DNA of 5,012 nt from Burkholderiales bacterium (GTDB taxonomy: Bacteria > Pseudomonadota > Gammaproteobacteria > Burkholderiales > JACMKV01), in the NCBI GenBank assembly GCA_014379915.1, contig JACMKV010000129.1, positions 1 through 5,012 on the forward strand. Direction: 5' to 3'. The position numbers were made by a program, and so were the translations under genes. This document shows positions 1 through 4,415 of the stretch, piece after piece. The notes beneath the pieces are model-generated. The model searched no databases. It was not told the origin of the DNA and saw nothing but the letters and a program-made list of their open reading frames with translations. Numbering within the stretch: the stretch's first letter is position 1; every line of letters starts with the position of its first letter.

Positions 1-14
1 CGCAGGCGCGTAAC

Positions 15-371
15 GTGGCCGGTTCACGTCCGACTCTCAAACCGAAGGTTCGCATCCGCTTTGCCTGGGCCATGGGCCCGGGCAAAGCCGACCTGCTCGA
101 AGCGATCGCCGAAACCGGATCCATCTCCGCCGCCGCCCGGCAAACTGGAATGTCGTATCGCCGCGCCTGGCTGCTGATGGATGCGATGAACCGCTCGTTC
201 GAGCAACCGCTCGTGGACACCGCAACCGGCGGCAAGGGCGGGGGTGGCGCGCGAATTACCGACTTCGGCAAAGAAGTTCTGCGCCGCAACCGGTCGATGG
301 AAAGCCTCGCAGCCGAGACTATTGAAAGCCAGGCCGCGGAGTTTCTCAAGCTCATATCGAAAGTTTCATAA
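15..371 (+). CDS. ModE-type molybdate-responsive regulator, DNA-binding domain only
   Basis: This 118-residue protein matches the N-terminal winged helix-turn-helix domain of ModE, the transcriptional regulator that controls molybdate uptake. The core GPGKADLLEAIAETGSISAA begins at about residue 21 and is followed by a YRRAW recognition-helix motif (48-52). A glycine-rich wing (TATGGKGGGGAR, 69-80) and an ITDFGKEVL helix come next. E. coli ModE is about 262 residues and carries C-terminal Mop/TOBE domains that bind molybdate. Those are absent here, because the protein stops after one domain. Such one-domain versions are known in proteobacteria; how they sense molybdate cannot be read from the sequence. 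The GTG start has only a weak AGG upstream, and the frame stays open to the window edge, so the true start may lie slightly earlier. modA begins 77 nt downstream on the same strand, so modABC is the likely target. Family assignment is firm; the exact start is not. Confidence 0.88.
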   Translation: MAGSRPTLKPKVRIRFAWAMGPGKADLLEAIAETGSISAAARQTGMSYRRAWLLMDAMNRSFEQPLVDTATGGKGGGGARITDFGKEVLRRNRSMESLAAETIESQAAEFLKLISKVS

Positions 372-385
372 CCGTTTCCGCGGAC

Positions 386-416
386 TTGATTGTGATGTTG
401 TGTCGCGCGTTATATT
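386..416 (+). promoter_or_regulatory. Candidate modA promoter
   Basis: A TTGATT hexamer (386-391) and a TATATT hexamer (411-416) resemble sigma-70 -35 and -10 boxes. Their spacing of 19 nt is longer than the ideal 17. An alternative -35 is TTGTGA (390-395), with a 15-nt spacer. The -10 lies inside the ModE-like palindrome, so a bound repressor would block RNA polymerase. The location, just upstream of the modA ribosome binding site, fits. Assigned by eye only. Confidence 0.4.
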
Positions 417-432
417 CTTAGATATGCTGCGC
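405..432. promoter_or_regulatory. ModE-like operator upstream of modA
   Basis: The arm GCGCGTTATAT (405-415) and the arm ATATGCTGCGC (422-432) form an imperfect inverted repeat. Eight of eleven positions are complementary, and a 6-nt spacer separates the arms. The CGTTATAT half-site resembles the TATA-rich half-sites of known ModE operators, which are inverted repeats with a similar short spacer. The palindrome covers the candidate -10 box and ends 7 nt before the modA ribosome binding site, a position suited to repression. The adjacent ModE-type gene supports the call. Binding itself is inferred. Confidence 0.6.
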
Positions 433-448
433 TTTTTGCAAGGTTACT

Positions 449-1213
449 ATGCGAATTCGATTGTTTCTATTAGCACTCATCCTTTGTTGCGCGCAGTCGA
501 TGGCAGCGGATGTTCCCGTCGCTGCGGCTGCTTCCGACTTGCAATTCGCGCTGCAGGAAGTCGCCACGGCGTTTACCAAACAAAGCGGGCGGCAGGTGAA
601 GCTCGTTTTCGGCTCCTCCGGCAACTTTCGCCGCCAGATTGCAGAGGGCGCGCCGTTTGAGTTGTTCCTGTCCGCCGACGAAAGTTATGTGCTGGCGCTC
701 GCAAAGGAGGGCAAAACTCTGGACAACGGCGTGCTATACGCGATCGGAAGGATCGCGCTGATCGCGCCGAACGATTCACCACTTAAGCCCGATGCCGAAC
801 TCAAGGATCTCACTGCCGCCCTTGCCGATGGGCGCATCAGGAAGTTCGCTATCGCTAATCCGGAACACGCGCCCTACGGACGGGCGGCGCAACAAGCGCT
901 AACCAAGGCCGGTTTGTGGGACAAGATCAAGCCGGCCCTGGTCCTGGGGGAGAATGTTTCGCAGGCCGCGCAATTCGCCACGTCCGGCTCGGCGCAGGGC
1001 GGCATCGTCGCCTATGCGCAGGTATTGTCGCCGACGATCGCCAAGCTCGGGACTTACGCGCTTATTCCGGCAGAGTGGCACGAGCCGCTGCAGCAACGCA
1101 TGGTGCTTACAAAAAATGCCGGCGATGCCGCGAAGCTGTTCTATCAATACTTACAATCGGCGCCGGCGCGCGCCATCTTCAAGCGTTATGGCTTTGCGCT
1201 GCCCGGCGAATAA
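449..1213 (+). CDS. modA: Molybdate ABC transporter, periplasmic binding protein ModA
   Basis: ModA binds molybdate (and usually tungstate) in the periplasm and hands it to the ModB channel. The 254-residue length is typical of the family. A signal peptide runs from MRIRLFLLALILCC to about AQSMA, with cleavage predicted after residue 19 or 20. The oxyanion-binding positions known from E. coli ModA have clear counterparts: Ser29 in AAASDL, Ser56 or Ser57 in FGSSGN, Ala141 in HAPYG, Val170 in GENVSQ and Tyr189 in VAYAQ. The protein ends in KRYGFALP, a usual ModA ending. The ATG has an AAGG ribosome binding site at 440-443, 5 nt upstream. It is the first gene of modABC and follows a ModE-like operator. 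The TAA stop shares its last A with the modB ATG, implying translational coupling. No sign of damage. Confidence 0.96.
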   Translation: MRIRLFLLALILCCAQSMAADVPVAAAASDLQFALQEVATAFTKQSGRQVKLVFGSSGNFRRQIAEGAPFELFLSADESYVLALAKEGKTLDNGVLYAIGRIALIAPNDSPLKPDAELKDLTAALADGRIRKFAIANPEHAPYGRAAQQALTKAGLWDKIKPALVLGENVSQAAQFATSGSAQGGIVAYAQVLSPTIAKLGTYALIPAEWHEPLQQRMVLTKNAGDAAKLFYQYLQSAPARAIFKRYGFALPGE

Positions 1214-1881
1214 TGGATTGGCCGGCGTTCGCGCTTTCGCTCAAGCTTGCGGCGTGGACGGCGACTATTCTGGTGCCCATCGGCATCGTGCTTGGCCGAG
1301 TTTTGGCGTGGCGGCATTTCAAGGGTAAAAGTCTGATCGAGGCGCTGCTGGCACTGCCGTTGGTGCTGCCGCCGACCGTGCTCGGTTTCTATTTGCTGGT
1401 CGCGATGGGCGGAAACTCAGCGATCGGCCGGCTTTATCAATCGCTGCTCGGCGATTCTCTGGTCTTCACGTTCTCCGGTCTGGTGGTGGCCTCGGTTGTA
1501 TTCAATTTGCCGTTCGCGATCCAGCCTATGCAGCGCGGCTTCGAAGCCATTCCCGATGACATACGCGATGCCGCGGCCTGCTGCGGCCTGTCGCGCTGGC
1601 GCATCTTCACGCGCATCGAGCTGCCGCTTGCGTGGCCGGGCATCTTATCGGGAGTGGTATTGACGTTCGCGCACACCCTCGGCGAATTTGGAGTCGTGCT
1701 AATGGTCGGCGGCAGCATCCCCGACGAGACGAAGACTATTGCAATTGCGATCTACGACCGGGTGCAAGCGTTCGATTCTGCCGCAGCAGGCCTGATGTCG
1801 GCCGCGCTATTGGTTTTCTCATTTATGTCGATAGCATTTGTTTATCTGCTTAGCAACCGCGGTAACCGGCGCCATGCCTGA
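1213..1881 (+). CDS. modB: Molybdate ABC transporter, permease ModB
   Basis: ModB is the inner-membrane subunit that forms the molybdate channel as a homodimer and docks two ModC ATPases. The 222-residue length is normal for the family. Hydrophobic membrane segments appear around residues 8-32, 44-66, 84-104, 143-166 and 190-215. The cytoplasmic EAA loop that contacts the ATPase runs from about Asp119 to Pro138, with the conserved Gly at 125 and the I-E-L-P ending. The following HTLGEFGVVLMVGG (154-167) is a recognisable ModB signature. The ATG at 1213 overlaps the modA stop as TAATG. The same frame is open further upstream, but that stretch lies inside modA and does not look like permease sequence. 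The gene overlaps modC by 8 nt. No missing motif was seen. Confidence 0.96.
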   Translation: MDWPAFALSLKLAAWTATILVPIGIVLGRVLAWRHFKGKSLIEALLALPLVLPPTVLGFYLLVAMGGNSAIGRLYQSLLGDSLVFTFSGLVVASVVFNLPFAIQPMQRGFEAIPDDIRDAAACCGLSRWRIFTRIELPLAWPGILSGVVLTFAHTLGEFGVVLMVGGSIPDETKTIAIAIYDRVQAFDSAAAGLMSAALLVFSFMSIAFVYLLSNRGNRRHA

Positions 1882-3049
1882 TCTGGCCGGCGCAGGATTG
1901 CGCGTTGCGTTGCGCCAGCCGGGACCGATACCGTTGAATGCCGAATTCACTTGCGGGCGAGGAGAGTTACTGGTGTTGGTCGGGCCATCGGGCAGCGGCA
2001 AGACAACGTTGCTGCGCTCAATCGCCGGCCTGTATCGTCCGCGTAAAGGCGCCATCACCTGTAATGGCGCAACCTGGTTCGATACGCGGCAAAAGATCGA
2101 CCTCGCGCCGCAGCGCCGCTCGATCGGCTTCGTATTTCAAAGTTATGGCTTGTTTCCACATTTGAGCGCACTTGAAAATGTGAAGACCACGCTCGGGCAC
2201 GTGGCCGGCGCGCGGCGCGATGGCCGCGCTCGCGAATTACTTGCACTGGTCCACCTGGAAGGTTTGGAAGCGCGACGTCCAGCCGAGCTTTCCGGCGGGC
2301 AGCAGCAGAGGACGGCGCTGGCCCGGGCATTGGCGCGCGATCCGACAGTGCTGCTTCTGGACGAACCGTTTTCCGCCGTCGACCAGGTCACGCGTAAAAA
2401 ACTGCAGCGTGAACTGGCGCAGTTGCGGCGGCAGCTGGATATGCCCATTGTTCTCGTCACGCACGATTTGAACGAAGCGCGCATGCTTGCCGATCGCATC
2501 TGTATCTTGCATCAGGGCGACACGCTCCAGACAGGGTCGCCGGAGGAGGTGATGGCGCGTCCGGTGAGCCCGCTAGTTGCGCGCCTCGTCGATCTGCCCA
2601 ACGTGTTTGAGGGGAAGATAGTCGAACATCGGCCCTACGCGCAACTGACCCTTATCTCCTGGGTGGGATACGCGCTGGAAGTCCGTTATCAGCCCGAATT
2701 TTTACCCGGGGCTTCGGTAAATTGGGTGATTCCGGCCGAGTACGTGCTGGTGCATCGCCGAGACCGGCCTTCGCGCGGCGAACGCGAAAATCCTGTCGCT
2801 GGCATCATTGCCGAATACGTGCCGTTGGGCGAGCACACCAGTGTGACTTTCTGGGTGCGAGGTGAGCAGGATCATGCCATCAGCATGATGGTGCCGACCC
2901 ACGTCGCGCGCCGCAACGGCCTCGGTCAGGGCGAACATATCAAGGTGTCGCTGCTTGCCGAGGGAATACATCTGATGCCCGGGGTGGGCAAGAGCGATCC
3001 GCTGGCGGCGAATTGGGGCGTTGAGTTGTTGACCGCAGCGCGGATGTAG
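1874..3049 (+). CDS. modC: Molybdate ABC transporter, ATP-binding protein ModC
   Basis: ModC hydrolyses ATP on the cytoplasmic side to drive molybdate import through ModB. Motifs of the 391-residue product are complete: Walker A GPSGSGKTT (37-45), Q-loop Gln89 in VFQSYGLFPH, signature LSGGQQQR (139-146), Walker B LLLDEP with catalytic Glu164, D-loop SAVD and switch His197. After about residue 243 come two consecutive TOBE-like segments (about 243-297 and 308-368). The second ends PTHVARRNGL..GE.IKVSLL..GIHLM. The protein is somewhat longer than E. coli ModC (352 residues), and the C-terminal domain may sense or allosterically bind the oxyanion. The ATG at 1874 overlaps modB by 8 nt. An in-frame ATG at 1838 would add 12 residues with no family support. 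Related ATPases import sulfate or thiosulfate, but the operon with modA and modB fixes the substrate. Confidence 0.94.
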   Translation: MPDLAGAGLRVALRQPGPIPLNAEFTCGRGELLVLVGPSGSGKTTLLRSIAGLYRPRKGAITCNGATWFDTRQKIDLAPQRRSIGFVFQSYGLFPHLSALENVKTTLGHVAGARRDGRARELLALVHLEGLEARRPAELSGGQQQRTALARALARDPTVLLLDEPFSAVDQVTRKKLQRELAQLRRQLDMPIVLVTHDLNEARMLADRICILHQGDTLQTGSPEEVMARPVSPLVARLVDLPNVFEGKIVEHRPYAQLTLISWVGYALEVRYQPEFLPGASVNWVIPAEYVLVHRRDRPSRGERENPVAGIIAEYVPLGEHTSVTFWVRGEQDHAISMMVPTHVARRNGLGQGEHIKVSLLAEGIHLMPGVGKSDPLAANWGVELLTAARM

Positions 3050-3070
3050 ATCTGCTACGAACGGACAATC

Positions 3071-3104
3071 GAGCAGTGCCGCGCCCATCGCGCGCGGCGT
3101 GCTC
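3071..3104 (+). other. GC-rich hairpin after modC
   Basis: The arms GCCGCGC (3078-3084) and GCGCGGC (3092-3098) are perfectly complementary with a 7-nt loop. A lower stem, GAGCA (3071-3075) with TGCTC (3100-3104), extends it across a small internal loop. The hairpin lies 21 nt past the modC stop and is followed by GGGTTTCAG, which lacks a real T-tract. It is therefore more likely a 3'-end-stabilising or weakly attenuating structure for the mod mRNA than an efficient intrinsic terminator. Confidence 0.5.
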
Positions 3105-3122
3105 GGGTTTCAGTAGAATTAG

Positions 3123-3257
3123 ATGTCGAACAACGTCAAGGAAATCCAGAGTTCAGGCGCGATTATCGTTTTGGCGGATTGGTCAAAATGGCAGGTTTCC
3201 GCCGACAGGACGACGGCAAGGCGACGGGTAAATCACAAGGCTGACTTGCGCGAATAG
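3123..3257 (+). CDS. Possible small ORF, 44 residues, unknown
   Basis: A 44-codon ORF runs from ATG 3123 to TAG 3255-3257. The product begins MSNNVKEIQSSGAIIVLADW and ends in a basic stretch, TTARRRVNHKADLRE. In its favour, codon use resembles the neighbouring genes, the composition looks protein-like (a short hydrophobic core, then W-S-K-W), and a strong terminator starts 46 nt after the stop. Against it, there is no recognisable ribosome binding site before the ATG, and an in-frame TAG sits immediately upstream. No family was recognised. It could be a real small protein, a remnant of a longer decayed gene, or a chance ORF in a non-coding RNA. Confidence 0.22.
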   Translation: MSNNVKEIQSSGAIIVLADWSKWQVSADRTTARRRVNHKADLRE

Positions 3258-3303
3258 TCGGGCTGACGCTCCGGCATCAGACCGATCGAGTAAAAGCATC
3301 GTC

Positions 3304-3335
3304 AAACAAACCCGCTTCGGCGGGTTTGTTTTTTT
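3304..3335 (+). terminator. Strong intrinsic terminator
   Basis: AAACAAACCCGC (3304-3315) pairs perfectly with GCGGGTTTGTTT (3320-3331) around a TTCG tetraloop, and T residues continue to 3335. This is a textbook Rho-independent terminator with a 12-bp stem. It closes whatever is transcribed through 3050-3303 and insulates the downstream small-gene cassette from mod transcription. The 3304-3309 A-rich arm could give weaker termination on the opposite strand. Confidence 0.9.
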
Positions 3336-3357
3336 GGCACGCGAGTTGCGATGCATC

Positions 3358-3368
3358 GCGGTAACCGC
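3358..3368. repeat. Short palindrome in the cassette leader
   Basis: GCGGT (3358-3362) and ACCGC (3364-3368) form a perfect 5-bp inverted repeat around a single A. It lies 23 nt beyond the upstream terminator and 77 nt before the first cassette gene. It could be a half of a regulator site, but it is short enough to occur by chance in GC-rich DNA. Confidence 0.35.
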
Positions 3369-3374
3369 CGCAAA

Positions 3375-3415
3375 GCGCCCTGAGAATCATCGGATTTCGG
3401 TCGAAAACAGGGCGC
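3375..3415. repeat. 8-bp inverted repeat in the cassette leader
   Basis: GCGCCCTG (3375-3382) and CAGGGCGC (3408-3415) are perfect reverse complements separated by 25 nt. In RNA this would make a stem-loop ending about 30 nt before the first cassette start codon. In DNA it could be a spaced operator. No T-tract follows, so it is not a terminator. Its role is unknown. Confidence 0.5.
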
Positions 3416-3444
3416 ATCCGGCGGAATGTCGTCAACCGGAAAGC

Positions 3445-3846
3445 ATGATGAAAATAGAGCTGGACATACCGAAGGCCATAGCGAAATTTTTTACGCCTTC
3501 GCCCGCGTCGAAGAAGACCGACAGTCACAAGATCAGGAAAGACGAACAGAACAATTACTGGACGCCTCGCGATGCGAAAGTGCCGAATGCTTCGCGAATT
3601 ACACTTCAGTTCAACAACAAAAAGTATCGGGGAAATTACCAGTTCGACAGCGGCCGCCTCACAGTGACTTGCGGAGAGGTGATCTCCCATCTCGATGGAA
3701 TCGAGGACCACGTCGAAATGCGCGCCCGTGAATTATTGCTGGAGCTTGCGAGAAGCGGTCAGCTCGAGCGCTTCGCCAAGCCGGACGCAGCACTGCCTGA
3801 AACGAATGCTAATCAAAACACTTGGCCAACAGGCCGTGATACGTAA
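3445..3846 (+). CDS. Small protein of unknown function, paralogue of the 4095-4373 product
   Basis: This 133-residue product was not assigned to a named family. It starts at one of two adjacent ATGs (3445 or 3448), preceded by a GGAAAG-like ribosome binding site at 3438-3443. The frame is open further upstream to 3334, but that part runs through the leader repeats and looks non-coding. The N-terminal 49 residues are polar and Lys/Asn-rich. Residues 50-110 form the conserved segment: ITLQF, then KKYRGNY, then G-x-LTVTCG with Cys76, then a predicted helix EMRARELLLELARSGQLERF. The C-terminal 23 residues look disordered. Residues 50-110 align without gaps to residues 28-88 of the protein at 4095-4373, with about 20 of 61 identical. 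No signal peptide or membrane segment is evident, so it is probably cytoplasmic. The gene looks less GC-rich than its neighbours. It is first in a likely three-gene operon. Confidence 0.75.
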   Translation: MMKIELDIPKAIAKFFTPSPASKKTDSHKIRKDEQNNYWTPRDAKVPNASRITLQFNNKKYRGNYQFDSGRLTVTCGEVISHLDGIEDHVEMRARELLLELARSGQLERFAKPDAALPETNANQNTWPTGRDT

Positions 3847-3859
3847 AAGGGAGACAACC

Positions 3860-4090
3860 ATGCAAAAACTCAACCTGCACGACTTCATTCCGGCCGACGC
3901 AGTAATGGTCGTGCTGCATTGTTCGGCGTCGCAACGAACGCGCGTTTACCGCACTCAGGCGGACCCGCGGCCTTGCGAGATTCTGGGGGATGGCGTTCGA
4001 CTCGCAATTGAACTCGAGGAGCCGCAAACGCTATATGTAGACGGGGCCGGCACGCATGCATTCGAAGTCATGGGCTATGGCCGTGCGTGA
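3860..4090 (+). CDS. Small protein of unknown function, middle gene of the cassette
   Basis: This 76-residue product starts at ATG 3860 behind a strong ribosome binding site, GGGAG (3849-3853), 6 nt upstream. The strong site argues for real expression and fixes the start, although the frame extends further back within the previous gene. No family was recognised. The sequence alternates short hydrophobic stretches (AVMVVLHCS, VRLAIELEE, QTLYVDG, AFEVMGYG) with polar turns, which suggests a small beta-rich fold. It has two cysteines (in LHCS and RPCE) and no signal peptide or membrane helix. It begins 13 nt after the preceding gene and ends within a few nt of the next, so co-transcription is likely. 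It does not resemble its two paralogous neighbours. Confidence 0.75.
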   Translation: MQKLNLHDFIPADAVMVVLHCSASQRTRVYRTQADPRPCEILGDGVRLAIELEEPQTLYVDGAGTHAFEVMGYGRA

Positions 4091-4094
4091 GCCG

Positions 4095-4373
4095 ATGAAG
4101 CTCGTTTCGCGCACTGCGCCGAGGGGGAGCGAACCGCGGGATCGTCGCGGCAACCGTGCGGTTAACAGCATTGCATCCCCGATCACCCTCGAATATCGCG
4201 GTAAGCTCTACCGCGGCTATTTTACGCTCGCCGGCAATCTGCTTGTCGTCAGTTGCGGCGCGGTAAGCAAAAGCACCGAGGCGAGACGCGGCCAGCTCGA
4301 ACTGCAAGCGCGCCAAGTGCTGATGCAGTTGGCGCAAGCCGCCAAACTACATCAATACGGGTCACCGATTTGA
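4095..4373 (+). CDS. Small protein of unknown function, paralogue of the 3445-3846 product
   Basis: This product has 92 residues from ATG 4095, which lies 4 nt after the previous stop, a spacing suited to translational coupling. In-frame ATGs at 4077 and 4056 would overlap the upstream gene and give 98 or 105 residues. No start has a strong ribosome binding site, so the N-terminus is uncertain. The first 27 residues are Arg-rich and probably flexible. Residues 28-88 form the domain shared with the 3445-3846 product: SPITLEY, GKLYRGYF, a LLVVSCG strand with Cys54, and a helix LELQARQVLMQLAQAAKL. The layout recalls small uncharacterised proteobacterial proteins with a Y-x-G-x-Y strand pair, a V-T-V strand and a C-terminal AR-x-x-L-x-x-LA helix. 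That link is from memory and unverified. An intrinsic terminator follows 16 nt after the stop. Confidence 0.75.
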   Translation: MKLVSRTAPRGSEPRDRRGNRAVNSIASPITLEYRGKLYRGYFTLAGNLLVVSCGAVSKSTEARRGQLELQARQVLMQLAQAAKLHQYGSPI

Positions 4374-4389
4374 GCTGTTTCGTATCTAC

Positions 4390-4415
4390 AAAACCCGCCG
4401 CGAGGCGGGTTTTTT
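4390..4415 (+). terminator. Intrinsic terminator shared by convergent units
   Basis: AAAACCCGCC (4390-4399) pairs perfectly with GGCGGGTTTT (4404-4413) around a GCGA tetraloop of the stable GNRA type, and the T-run extends to 4415. It ends the three-gene cassette on the + strand. Read on the - strand, the same stem is followed by four T residues, so it can also end the convergent DsbA-family gene. That gene's TAA stop occupies 4414-4416, immediately beside the stem. Confidence 0.9.

Larger units (their letters stand above)
3050..3303. other. Region between modC and terminator, no confident gene
   Basis: This 254-nt stretch separates modC from the first clear terminator on its strand. It holds a GC-rich hairpin (3071-3104), one weak 44-codon ORF (3123-3257), and a possible hairpin with arms GGCGGA (3173-3178) and TCCGCC (3198-3203). 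A TAGAAT -10-like hexamer lies at 3114-3119, but no good -35 was found. No tRNA, rRNA or riboswitch class was recognised. It could be a long mod 3' UTR, a small RNA gene, or the home of the small ORF. Confidence 0.5.

Noticed and set aside
916..1212. N-terminal extension of the modB frame, open from 916
   Set aside because: It lies wholly within modA in another frame and does not look like permease sequence. The ATG at 1213 gives the normal ModB length and overlaps the modA stop as TAATG.
1838..1873. Earlier in-frame ATG for modC
   Set aside because: It adds 12 residues inside the modB end with no family support. ATG 1874 gives the usual short N-terminus and a small overlap.
1858..3367. Identical 11-mer CGCGGTAACCG at 1858-1868 and 3357-3367
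   Set aside because: One copy is in the modB coding end and one in the cassette leader. Two copies of a GC-rich 11-mer without shared flanks is weak evidence for a repeat element.
3334..3444. Upstream extension of the first cassette gene
   Set aside because: The open frame begins on the terminator edge and runs through the leader inverted repeats. The paired ATGs at 3445/3448 have a plausible ribosome binding site.
3277..3711. Minus-strand open frame of 144 codons
   Set aside because: It crosses the terminator and runs antisense to the first cassette gene, whose frame has a paralogue in the window. No recognisable protein features were seen.
4197..4215. 7-bp inverted repeat CGCGGTA / TACCGCG
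   Set aside because: It lies in codons for YRGKLYRG. The similarity follows from the repeated Tyr-Arg-Gly codons rather than a regulatory site.
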